Of a stretch of DNA of 64,000 nt, positions 33,874-41,688 are shown piece after piece. Position 1 is the stretch's first letter. Each line of letters begins with the position of its first letter. This DNA comes from Allobosea sp. UNC402CLCol (lineage in GTDB: Bacteria > Pseudomonadota > Alphaproteobacteria > Rhizobiales > Beijerinckiaceae): positions 62,001-126,000 of the forward strand of contig NZ_JQJJ01000013.1 of NCBI RefSeq assembly GCF_000745475.1. The letters run 5' to 3'. A program made the position numbers and the translations under genes. The notes under the pieces were generated by a model that saw only the letters and a list, made by a program, of their open reading frames with translations, was not told the origin of the DNA and did not search any database.

Positions 33874-36800
33874 ATGCATCTTCTCCCGACCAGCGAGATC
33901 CGGCTCGACGACGGCGAAGACGCCGTCGATCTCGCCCTGCCGCCGGGAGATGTGCTCGTCCTGTCCTTCACCGACAGCGACCTCTCGGCGCTGGCGGCGG
34001 CGGCGGGTGGCAGCAGCCTGTTGGTGCGCCTCGCGCCGCTTCGGCGCTTGAAGCATCCGCTTTCGGTGGACTTCCTGATCGAGAAGACGGCGCAGCAGTG
34101 TCGCTTCGTGCTGCTGCGCTGCCTCGGCGGCCTCGACTACTGGCGCTACGGCATCGAGCAGTTCGGCATCGCCTGCCGCGAACGGGGCATTCCGCTCGCG
34201 ATCCTGCCCGGCGACGAGCGCGACGATCCGAGGCTCGGCGAACATGCGACGGTGCCGGCGGAGCTTGCGGCGGAACTGCTGGCCTATTTCCAGGCGGGCG
34301 GCGGCGCCGAGAACATGCGGCGGATGCTGGCGCGGATTTCCGCATATGTGACAGAGGTTCAACCCTCATCCGGCCCGGCTTCGCCGGGCCACCTTCTCCC
34401 CCGAGCGGAGAAGGACGAGACGGATATCACCGCATCCTTCTCCGCTCGGGGGAGAAGGTGCCGGCAGGCGGATGAGGGCCGGCGCGACGCGACCGATCTT
34501 GCGCCTTTTCCTCTCCCAGCTTTCTTCGCGCTCGATGGCGACGGCCTTCCTCTGCCCTGGCGAGACGCCCTTACCGCCCTGCCGGCAGACAAGCCGCTCG
34601 TCCCGATCCTGCTCTACCGCTCCGGCGTCGCGGCCGGCGACACGGCCATGGCCGAGGCGATGACCGCCGCCCTCGCCGCCCGCGGCCTCGCGCCCCTGCC
34701 CCTGGCCCTGACCAGCCTGAAGGACCCGGCTGTCACGGCGGAGCTCGCAGCGCTGATCGCGACCCGCAGACCCGAACTGATCGTCACCACCACCGCCTTC
34801 TCTGCTCGCGAAGGCACCGATTTCGTGCTCGACGCCGCCAATTGCCCGATCCTGCAGGCCATGCCCGTCGGCAGTCCGCGCGAGGCCTGGGACGCCTCGC
34901 CGCGCGGCCTTTCCGCCGCCGATCTCGCCATGCAGGTGGCGCTGCCGGAATTCGACGGACGCATCGGCGCCATTCCGGTCGCCTTCAAGGCGGAGGAGAA
35001 TGACCCGGCGACCGGACTTACCATCCGCCGGCTGGTGCCGGATGCCGAGGGCATCGCCGCGCTGGCCGATCTCGCGGCCGGCTGGATCGCTCTCGCACTG
35101 AAGCCTGCAGCGGAGCGCCGGCTGGCGCTGGTGATGTCGGACTATCCCGCGCGCGGCGGCCGGGCCGGCTTCGCCGTCGGGCTCGACACGCCGGCGAGCG
35201 TGACGGCGATCCGGGAATTGCTGGCCGAGGCGGGATATGAGGTTGGACCGTTATCCTCCACCGTCATCCCGGGCGACCAAACGGAAACCCGGGATCCATG
35301 CCTGAACCTTTCCGAGCGACGTTCCGGCATGGATCCCGGATCGACGCCGCTGACGCGTCTTGTCCGGGATGACAGCGCAGATATGAATGAGGGGGCTAGC
35401 TTGATGGCAGCCCTCACCACCGGGGCTGCCGAGCTGAGCATTCCGCTCACAGCCTATAGCGACTGGCTCGCCGCGATCCCTGCCCCCGCCCGCGAAACAC
35501 TCCTCGCCGCCCATGGCGCGCCTGAGGCCGATCCAGCCTGCCGCGACGGCGCCTTCCATTTCCGCGCCGTCCGCCATGGCAACCTCATCGTCGCCCTGCA
35601 ACCGGCTCGCGATGCGACGCCCGACCGCAAGGCTGTTTATCACGACCCCGACGCGCCGCCCGGTCACGGCTATCTCGCCTTCTACCTTGCGTTGCGCCAG
35701 TCCGAAGCCATCGACGCGCTGATCCATCTCGGCACGCACGGCACGACGGAATGGCTACCGGGCAAGGCGGTGGCGCTCTCGGCCGGCTGCTGGCCACGCC
35801 TCGCTGTCGGCGGGCTGCCGGTGATCTACCCTTATGTTGTCGACGATCCCGGCGAAGCAGCGCCCGCCAAGCGGCGGCTCTCAGCCCTTACGCTCGGCCA
35901 TCTGCCGCCGCCGCTGGCCGAGACGGAAGCCGCCGGCGAAACCGCACTGCTGCGCGACCTCGTCGAGGAGTTCTCGCAGGCGCAGGTGCTGGATCCGCGC
36001 CGCGCCGACGTCGTCGCCGCGGAAATCCGGGCGCGGGCCGAAGCGAGTGGGCTCGCGGCCTCCTGCGGCGTCGCGCCGGACATGTCGATGAGCGAGGCGT
36101 TGACGCGGCTCGACGCGCATCTCTGTGACATCGCCGAACTGCCCTTCCGCGATGGCCTGCATATCTTCGGCCATTCCGACGCCGACCCGGCCTCCGCCCG
36201 CAACGAGCGCGAAAACCTGCTCGCCGCGCTCGACGGCCGCTTCGTCCCGCCCGGCCCAGCCGGCTCGCCGCATCGCGGACGTCCGGACGTGCTGCCGACC
36301 GGGCGCAATCTCTCGACGCTCGACCCCCGCGCGATCCCGACGCGGGCGGCGGCCCGACTGGGCCAGCTCGCGGCGCAAGCGGTGGTGTCGCGCCACCTGC
36401 AGGATCACGGCGACTATCCCCGCCGGATCGTCATGGACCTTTGGGCCTCGCCGACGCTGCGCTCGGGCGGCGAGGACATCGCCCATGCGCTGGCGCTGAT
36501 GGGCGTCGAGCCCCTCTGGGACTCGGCCTCGTCCCGCGTCACCGGCTTCAGCATCATCCCGCAGCCGAAGCTGGCCTTCCCGCGCCTCGACGTGACCGTA
36601 CGGATTTCCGGCACCTTCCGCGACACCTTTCCGGGGCAGATCGCGCTGATCGACCAGGCGGCGCACGCAGTCGCGGCGCTCGACGAGCCGAATGACTGGA
36701 ACGAGCCCGCCGCGGCCCGTCGTCGCGGCGAGCATGGCGGCCGCATCTTCGGCGCCGCGCCCGGCCGCTATGGCGCGGCCATGGCCGACCGCGCACTCGA

Positions 36801-37431
36801 CGGCGACTGGACCGAGCGAGCAGAGCTCGGCGCCGCCTATCTCGCCGCTTCCGACCATGCCTATGGCGGCCCGGAAGGCGCGGCCACAGCCGATGCCGGC
36901 TTTGCCGGGCGCATCAAGGCTTCCGACGCGTTCATCCATGTCAGCGACACCGCCGGACGCGACATCCTCGAAGCCAGCAGCGCGGCCGACGTGATCGGCG
37001 GGCTCGCGGCGGCGGCGAAGGCGCTCGGCGCCGATCCGGCGCTCTACAGCCTCGACAGTTCCAACCCGGAAGCGCCGAAGGCACGCACATTGGCCGAGGA
37101 TATCGGCCGCATCGTCCATGGCCGCCTGACCCATCCGCGCTGGATCGCCGGGCAGCTCGCCCATGGCTGGCGCGGCGCGGCAGAACTCGCGGAGGCTGTC
37201 GATACGCTCTTCGTCTTCGCGGCGAGCACCGATGCTGTCGCGGATGGGCTATTCGATGCGGTGTTCCAGGCCTATTGCGCCGATCCACAGGTCTGGGCGG
37301 CGCTCGAAGCCAACAATGCGCCGGCTGCCGCCTCGATCCGGTCCCGGCTCGCCGATGCCGCACGGCGCGGACTCTGGACGAGCCGGCGCAACTCGGTCGG
37401 CGCCTTCCTGGCGCGGGAGGCCGCAGAATGA
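33874..37431 (+). CDS. cobN: Cobaltochelatase subunit CobN
   Basis: The 1185-residue protein is the large subunit of the aerobic, ATP-dependent cobalt chelatase that inserts Co2+ into hydrogenobyrinic acid a,c-diamide with CobS and CobT (not in this window). Recognisable CobN stretches include FVLLRCLGGLDYWRYGIEQ, the LPADKPLVPILLYRS segment, LGTHGTTEWLPGKAVALS, YPYVVDDPGEA, and RIVMDLWASPTLRSGGEDIAHALALMGV. Two stretches, residues ~164-202 and ~463-501, have no counterpart that I know in the family and coincide exactly with palindromic repeat elements. Without them the length (~1107) is that of short alphaproteobacterial CobN. The frame is intact through both. The stop overlaps the cobG ATG (ATGA). 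Confidence 0.93.
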   Translation: MHLLPTSEIRLDDGEDAVDLALPPGDVLVLSFTDSDLSALAAAAGGSSLLVRLAPLRRLKHPLSVDFLIEKTAQQCRFVLLRCLGGLDYWRYGIEQFGIACRERGIPLAILPGDERDDPRLGEHATVPAELAAELLAYFQAGGGAENMRRMLARISAYVTEVQPSSGPASPGHLLPRAEKDETDITASFSARGRRCRQADEGRRDATDLAPFPLPAFFALDGDGLPLPWRDALTALPADKPLVPILLYRSGVAAGDTAMAEAMTAALAARGLAPLPLALTSLKDPAVTAELAALIATRRPELIVTTTAFSAREGTDFVLDAANCPILQAMPVGSPREAWDASPRGLSAADLAMQVALPEFDGRIGAIPVAFKAEENDPATGLTIRRLVPDAEGIAALADLAAGWIALALKPAAERRLALVMSDYPARGGRAGFAVGLDTPASVTAIRELLAEAGYEVGPLSSTVIPGDQTETRDPCLNLSERRSGMDPGSTPLTRLVRDDSADMNEGASLMAALTTGAAELSIPLTAYSDWLAAIPAPARETLLAAHGAPEADPACRDGAFHFRAVRHGNLIVALQPARDATPDRKAVYHDPDAPPGHGYLAFYLALRQSEAIDALIHLGTHGTTEWLPGKAVALSAGCWPRLAVGGLPVIYPYVVDDPGEAAPAKRRLSALTLGHLPPPLAETEAAGETALLRDLVEEFSQAQVLDPRRADVVAAEIRARAEASGLAASCGVAPDMSMSEALTRLDAHLCDIAELPFRDGLHIFGHSDADPASARNERENLLAALDGRFVPPGPAGSPHRGRPDVLPTGRNLSTLDPRAIPTRAAARLGQLAAQAVVSRHLQDHGDYPRRIVMDLWASPTLRSGGEDIAHALALMGVEPLWDSASSRVTGFSIIPQPKLAFPRLDVTVRISGTFRDTFPGQIALIDQAAHAVAALDEPNDWNEPAAARRRGEHGGRIFGAAPGRYGAAMADRALDGDWTERAELGAAYLAASDHAYGGPEGAATADAGFAGRIKASDAFIHVSDTAGRDILEASSAADVIGGLAAAAKALGADPALYSLDSSNPEAPKARTLAEDIGRIVHGRLTHPRWIAGQLAHGWRGAAELAEAVDTLFVFAASTDAVADGLFDAVFQAYCADPQVWAALEANNAPAAASIRSRLADAARRGLWTSRRNSVGAFLAREAAE
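34363..34478. repeat. Palindromic element inserted in frame in cobN (copy 1)
   Basis: Outer arms CCCTCATCCG / CGGATGAGGG (perfect) and inner arms ACCTTCTCCCCCGAGC... / ...GCTCGGGGGAGAAGGT (25 bp, perfect inverted repeat, 34390-34414 and 34436-34460). The element encodes about 39 residues (PSSGPASPGHLLPRAE..., ending ...RQADEG) of cobN without a stop. It sits between the N-terminal domain (ending RRMLARISAYV) and the next conserved block (PLPAFFALDGDGLP), a linker in this family. Confidence 0.85.
35262..35374. repeat. Palindromic element inserted in frame in cobN (copy 2)
   Basis: Ends are GTCATCCCGG / CCGGGATGAC (perfect 10-bp arms) and inner arms CCGGGATCCATGCC / GGCATGGATCCCGG (perfect 14 bp). 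It encodes VIPGDQTETRDP... to ...RLVRDDS, ~38 residues, in frame between AGYEVGPL and GASLMAAL, which are adjacent (through a short loop) in CobN proteins as I know them. The same terminal arms mark intergenic copies at 42962 and 51199. Confidence 0.87.
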
Positions 37432-38819
37432 GCGCGCTGTCCCGAAAGGAATCGCTGGCGTCGGCGGAAGCGCTGAGGCGCGGCTGGTGCCCGAGCACGT
37501 TGAAGCCGATGGAGACCGGCGATGGCTGGCTGGTGCGCCTGCATCCGCCTGGGGCAAGGCTGACTCCCATGCAATTGCGACAGATTGCGGCTCTGGCCGG
37601 CGAGCATGGCAATGGGCTGATCGAGATCTCGGCGCGCGCCAATCTGCAGATCCGCGGCGTGAAGCCCGAGAGACACCCGGCGCTGGTCGAGCGACTGCTG
37701 GCGGAGCGTCTCGTCGATGAACATGACGGCGACGGGCCGCAGCGGCTGACACTGGTTTCGCCGCTGGCGGGATTCAACGAGGCCGTCCTGCTCGGGCTCG
37801 ACCCGAGCATCTCTTCGACGCGTTTCTCGGCTCGGCGCCACGCGCCGCCCGAGAATGACGGCCGGGGCTTGGTCGATGCCTTCGCGCTGGCCGAGCAGAT
37901 CGAAGGGCAGGCCCGCGCGATTCCAGGCCTGCCGGCCAAGCTCTGCGTCATCGTCGACGATGGCGGCCCCCAAGCGCTGGATGGGTTCGCTTGTGATATC
38001 CGGCTCGTCGGCATCGGAGCCGGGCGTGTGGCGCTGGGCCTTGCCGATCGTCTCTGGCGCGGCCCGATCCCCGGCGATGACGCTGCCGCAGCGGTTGAAA
38101 CCATCCTGGACCGCTTTGCGAAGCTGCGAAGCGCGGCGCCCGACCGCGTCCGCCGCCTGCGCGATCTGTTGCCTGAAGCCCTGGCCGGCCTCACCGCCTT
38201 GCCCGACATCACCGCGCCGATGCGACGCCCTCCGCCCCGGCGCGCCGGGCTGTTCAAGCTGGCGGAGAAGCGTTTCGCGGCGCTCATCGGCCTGCCCTTC
38301 GGCCGCTGCGATGCGGCGGCGCTCGACAAGCTCGGCGCGGGCACCGAGGCGAGCCTGGCCGATATCCGGCTTTCGCCCTGGCGGGGGCTCGCCTTCCGCA
38401 ATCTCGACCGCAGGGAAGCCGTGAACCTGCTCGCACTGGCAGGTGATCTCGGGCTGATCACGCGCGACGACGATCCGCGCCTCTCGGTGCAGGCCTGCGC
38501 CGGCAGCCCCGCCTGCTCGCGTGCAGAGGCACCGACCATGGCGGATGCGGCCGTTCTCGCCGACGCGGCCGCCGGCCTCCTTGCGCAGGGCGTGACCCTG
38601 CATGTCTCCGGCTGCGTCAAGGCCTGCGCCCATCCCGCTGCCGCCGACCTCACGCTGGTCGGGCGACGGGGCGAATATGATGTCGTGCTCGGCGGCACGA
38701 CGCGGGACAAGCCGCTTGCGACGCTTGACCTTTCGGCGCTGCTCACGCGATTGCAGCCGGGACAAGAGATTCACGCGCGCCTGACCGAGGCCGCGCGTTC
38801 AACAGGACCGCGCGGTTGA
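37428..38819 (+). CDS. cobG: Precorrin-3B synthase CobG
   Basis: The 463-residue protein has the sulfite/nitrite reductase ferredoxin-like half domains (GWLVRLHPPGARLTPMQLRQIAALA, NGLIEISARANLQIRG) and the [4Fe-4S]/siroheme-type Cys set CAGSPACSRAEA ... VSGCVKACAHP. CobG is the O2-dependent mono-oxygenase that oxidises precorrin-3A, and marks the aerobic cobalamin route. Residues ~119-145 (VLLGLDPSISSTRFSARR...) are a palindromic repeat element translated in frame; the family normally goes from PLAGFN/D directly to DAFALAEQ-like sequence. The ATG overlaps the cobN stop and the TGA overlaps the cobH TTG, so translation is coupled. Confidence 0.9.
   Translation: MSALSRKESLASAEALRRGWCPSTLKPMETGDGWLVRLHPPGARLTPMQLRQIAALAGEHGNGLIEISARANLQIRGVKPERHPALVERLLAERLVDEHDGDGPQRLTLVSPLAGFNEAVLLGLDPSISSTRFSARRHAPPENDGRGLVDAFALAEQIEGQARAIPGLPAKLCVIVDDGGPQALDGFACDIRLVGIGAGRVALGLADRLWRGPIPGDDAAAAVETILDRFAKLRSAAPDRVRRLRDLLPEALAGLTALPDITAPMRRPPPRRAGLFKLAEKRFAALIGLPFGRCDAAALDKLGAGTEASLADIRLSPWRGLAFRNLDRREAVNLLALAGDLGLITRDDDPRLSVQACAGSPACSRAEAPTMADAAVLADAAAGLLAQGVTLHVSGCVKACAHPAAADLTLVGRRGEYDVVLGGTTRDKPLATLDLSALLTRLQPGQEIHARLTEAARSTGPRG
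37784..37861. repeat. Palindromic element inserted in frame in cobG
   Basis: The 78-bp stretch CGTCCTGCTCGGG ... CCCGAGAATGACGG matches the intergenic copy at 57044-57122 almost end to end: both have GCTCGGGCTCGACCCGAGCA with its internal CTCGGG-CTCGA-CCCGAG hairpin, a variable middle and the CGCCCGAGAATGACGG end. Here it encodes VLLGLDPSISST... to ...PPENDG of CobG with no stop. Confidence 0.88.
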
Positions 38820-39448
38820 GCAGGGCATACGATTATATTCAGGACGGGGCGGCGATCTACGAACGCTCCTTCGCCATCATCCGCGCCGAGGCTGATCTCG
38901 CCCGCTTCGGCGGAGCGGCCGAGCGCGTCGTGGTGCGCATGATCCATGCCTGCGGCATGACCGATCTGCCTGATGACGTCGAGATGTCGGCGGATTTCGC
39001 CGCGGCTGCGCAAAGCGCTCTCAGGGCCGGCGCGCCGATCCTTTGCGACGCGAAGATGGTCGCCAATGGCGTGACGCGCGCGCGGCTGCCGGCTGGCAAC
39101 GAAGTGCTCTGCACGCTTGACGATCCGCAGGTTCCGGCTCTTGCCGCCGGGATGGGCACGACCCGCTCCGCCGCCGCGATGGAGCTGTGGAAGCCCCGGC
39201 TCGCCGGCTCGATCGTCGTGATCGGCAATGCGCCGACCTCGCTGTTCCGCCTTCTGGAAATGCTCGATGCCGGTGCGCCGAGGCCTGCGGCCGTGATCGG
39301 CATTCCTGTCGGCTTTGTCGGCGCGGCGGAATCGAAGGAAGCGCTGGCCAAGGACGGCCGCGTGCCCTTCGTCGTGGTGCATGGGCGGCGCGGCGGCTCG
39401 GCGATGGCGGCGGCAGCCGTCAATGCGCTGGCGCAGGACAAGGAATAG
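38816..39448 (+). CDS. cobH: Precorrin-8X methylmutase CobH
   Basis: The 210-residue protein has the CobH/CbiC features: RSFAIIRAEADLARF, VVRMIHACGMTDL with the catalytic His, ILCDAKMVANGV, and SIVVIGNAPTSLFRLLEM, IGIPVGFVGAAESKEAL. It moves the C11 methyl group to C12 to give hydrogenobyrinic acid. The start codon TTG overlaps the cobG stop (TTGA). The next gene begins 4 bp after its TAG. All surrounding steps of ring synthesis are in the same operon. Confidence 0.93.
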   Translation: MSRAYDYIQDGAAIYERSFAIIRAEADLARFGGAAERVVVRMIHACGMTDLPDDVEMSADFAAAAQSALRAGAPILCDAKMVANGVTRARLPAGNEVLCTLDDPQVPALAAGMGTTRSAAAMELWKPRLAGSIVVIGNAPTSLFRLLEMLDAGAPRPAAVIGIPVGFVGAAESKEALAKDGRVPFVVVHGRRGGSAMAAAAVNALAQDKE

Positions 39449-39452
39449 CCAG

Positions 39453-40193
39453 GTGAGCGGGACAGTGAAGAGCCTGCTCTACGGCGTCGGCCTCGGGCCG
39501 GGCGCACCGGATCTGATGACGGTCAGGGCCCGCGAGATCATCCTCTCGGCCGACCGGCTCGTGCATTTCTGCAAGCGCGGCCGGCGCGGCAATGCCCGCG
39601 GCACGGCCGACGCGATCATCGCGCCCGATCCGGCCCGCGAGATCGAGCTCGCCTTTCCGGTGACGATCGAGGCCAATGTCGGCGAGCCCGATTATGACGG
39701 ACCGATCGCCGCCTTCTACGAGGAGGCGGCCGAGCGCCTCGCGGCGGAGCTGCAGGCCGGGCGGACGCTCGCCGTGCTCTGCGACGGCGACCCGTTCTTC
39801 TACGGCTCCTTCATGCATCTGTGGCGGCGGCTCTCCCCGCGCTTCCCGACCGAGATCGTGCCCGGCGTCACCGGCATGACCGGCGCCTGGGGCGAGGCCG
39901 GTGCGCCGATCACCTGGGGCGACGACGTCATGACCGTGCTGCCCGGCACGCTGCCGGAGGCGGAGCTGGCGCGCCGCCTCGCCGATACCGACGCCGCCGT
40001 GATCATGAAGCTCGGCCGCAACCTGCCGAAGGTGCGCCGGGCGCTTGTGGCCGCCGGGCTGGAAGGGCGCGCGATCTATGTCGAGCGCGCGACCATGGCG
40101 CGGCAGGTGGTGGCGCGGCTTACCGACAAGGTCGATGACGAGGCTCCCTATTTCGCGATGGTGCTGGTGCCCGGCGAAGGGCGACGCCTGTGA
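39453..40193 (+). CDS. cobI: Precorrin-2 C20-methyltransferase CobI
   Basis: The 246-residue tetrapyrrole (corrin/porphyrin) methylase starts with LLYGVGLGPGAPDLMTVRA, the N-terminal G-x-G-P-G-x-P-D/E-L motif, and has AVLCDGDPFFYGSFMHLW (family signature), EIVPGVTGMTGAWGEAG and AVIMKLGRNLPKVRRAL. It uses SAM to methylate C20 of precorrin-2. GTG at 39453 follows AGGA 8-11 nt upstream; a second GTG at 39465 is possible. The TGA overlaps the cobJ GTG (GTGA). Confidence 0.92.
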   Translation: MSGTVKSLLYGVGLGPGAPDLMTVRAREIILSADRLVHFCKRGRRGNARGTADAIIAPDPAREIELAFPVTIEANVGEPDYDGPIAAFYEEAAERLAAELQAGRTLAVLCDGDPFFYGSFMHLWRRLSPRFPTEIVPGVTGMTGAWGEAGAPITWGDDVMTVLPGTLPEAELARRLADTDAAVIMKLGRNLPKVRRALVAAGLEGRAIYVERATMARQVVARLTDKVDDEAPYFAMVLVPGEGRRL

Positions 40194-40981
40194 CCGGCTC
40201 CCTCACCATCGTCGGCCTCGGCCCGGGCACGGCGGAGTGGATCACGCCGGCCGCGCAGGCGGCGCTCGATGCCGCGACCGACATCGTCGGCTACGGCCCC
40301 TATGTCGACCGGGTGCCGGAGCGGGAGGGACTGACCAAGCACGCCTCCGACAACCGCGTCGAGGTCGAACGGGCCTCCCATGCGCTGCGGCTGGCGGCGG
40401 AGGGCCGCAAGGTCGCAGTCGTCTCAGGCGGCGATCCCGGCGTCTTCGCCATGGCGGCGGCAGTGTTCGAGGCGCTTGAGGCCGGCCCCGCCGAATGGCG
40501 TGCACTTCCGATCACGGTGGAACCCGGCATCACCGCGATGCTGGCAGCGGCTGCGAAGGTCGGGGCCCCGCTCGGCGGCGATTTCTGCGCTATCTCGCTC
40601 TCGGACAATCTCAAGCCCTGGGACGTCGTGACGGCACGGCTCGGAGCCGCACTCGCGGCCGATTTCGTGATCTGCCTCTACAATCCGATCTCGAAGGCGC
40701 GGCCCTGGCAGCTCGGCAAGGCGCTGGAGCTGGCGGCAACGCATCGCGACGCGGCGACGCCGGTGCTCTTCGCCCGCGCGGTCGGGCGGCCGGACGAGAG
40801 CCTGCGCATCTTGACGCTGGCCGAAGCTATCGCGGCCGCGGGCACGGCCGATATGGCGACCCTGGTGATGATCGGCGCGTCCAGCACGCGGTTGATCGCG
40901 CGCGAGGGCGGAGCCCCTTACGTCTACACGCCGCGCTCGGTGACGAAGAGCCCCTGCGTCACTAGCCAGGGCAGGACCTGA
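40190..40981 (+). CDS. cobJ: Precorrin-3B C17-methyltransferase CobJ
   Basis: The 263-residue methylase has SLTIVGLGPGTAEWITPAAQAAL, VAVVSGGDPGVFAMAAAV, VEPGITAMLAAAAKVGAPLGGDFCAISLSDNLKPW and ICLYNPISKARPWQL. It performs C17 methylation coupled to ring contraction, making precorrin-4. The GTG start overlaps the cobI stop. The last ~19 residues, after YVYTPRSV, extend into the 3' end of cobK on the other strand: the two convergent genes overlap by 58 bp. The tail has no family counterpart that I recall and may be tolerated read-through into antisense sequence. Confidence 0.92.
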   Translation: MTGSLTIVGLGPGTAEWITPAAQAALDAATDIVGYGPYVDRVPEREGLTKHASDNRVEVERASHALRLAAEGRKVAVVSGGDPGVFAMAAAVFEALEAGPAEWRALPITVEPGITAMLAAAAKVGAPLGGDFCAISLSDNLKPWDVVTARLGAALAADFVICLYNPISKARPWQLGKALELAATHRDAATPVLFARAVGRPDESLRILTLAEAIAAAGTADMATLVMIGASSTRLIAREGGAPYVYTPRSVTKSPCVTSQGRT

Positions 40982-41688
40982 TCGATATGATCGACGGTCT
41001 CGACATCGGGCTTGGGTGGGCGCTCAACCATCACCACCGGCAGGGAGAGCCGGCGCGCGGCCGTGAGCTTGCCGACGGTCGCCGGCCCGCCCGAATTCTT
41101 GCTGACCAGGACCTCGACGCCTTCGCGGCGCATCAGATCCTCCTCGTCGTCGGCATCGAAGGGACCGCGCTGCTGGATGACGTCGACATGTGGCACCGGC
41201 AAGCGGTCGCCGATCGGCTCGATGGCGCGCACCAGATAGCGATGCTGCGGCGCATCGGCGAAGGCTGGCAATTCGAGGCGGCCGACGGTCAGGAAGACCC
41301 GCCGGGGTTCACGTCCCAGCGCCTGGACCGCCGCCTCGATGTCCGGCACGGACTTCCAGCGGTCGCCGTCGCGCGGTTTCCAGGAATCGCGCCGGATCGC
41401 CAGCAGCGGCACGCCTTCCGCCTTGCAGGCATGCTCGGCATGGAAGGGCATGATCGCAGCGAAGGGATGGGTCGCATCGACGACGGCGACGATGCCCTCC
41501 TCGACGAGGTAGCGCCTGAGACCCTCGATGCCGCCGAAGCCGCCGATCCGCACCGGCAGATTCGTCGGCCGGGGATCGACGGTATGCCCCGCCAGCGAGA
41601 TAATGGCACGAATTTCGGGAGCCTGATCAGCCAGAAGCTGGTCAAGCGCAGCAGCTTCGCTCGTTCCGCCAAGGATGAGGACGGTCAT
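40924..41688 (-). CDS. cobK: Precorrin-6A reductase CobK
   Basis: The 254-residue protein starts MTVLILGGTSEAAALDQLL, typical of CobK/CbiJ, with AVVDATHPFAAIMPFHAEHACKAEGVPLLAIRRDSW, VFLTVGRLELPAFA and LVSKNSGGPATVGKLTAARRLSLPVVMVERP. It reduces precorrin-6A with NADPH. It is the only ring-synthesis gene of this block on the minus strand. Its ATG shares two bases with the ATG of cobL on the other strand (CATG) and its 3' end lies inside the cobJ 3' end, so it is embedded antisense between plus-strand operon genes, and its promoter must be inside cobL. Confidence 0.92.
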   Translation of the reverse strand: MTVLILGGTSEAAALDQLLADQAPEIRAIISLAGHTVDPRPTNLPVRIGGFGGIEGLRRYLVEEGIVAVVDATHPFAAIMPFHAEHACKAEGVPLLAIRRDSWKPRDGDRWKSVPDIEAAVQALGREPRRVFLTVGRLELPAFADAPQHRYLVRAIEPIGDRLPVPHVDVIQQRGPFDADDEEDLMRREGVEVLVSKNSGGPATVGKLTAARRLSLPVVMVERPPKPDVETVDHIDQVLPWLVTQGLFVTERGV

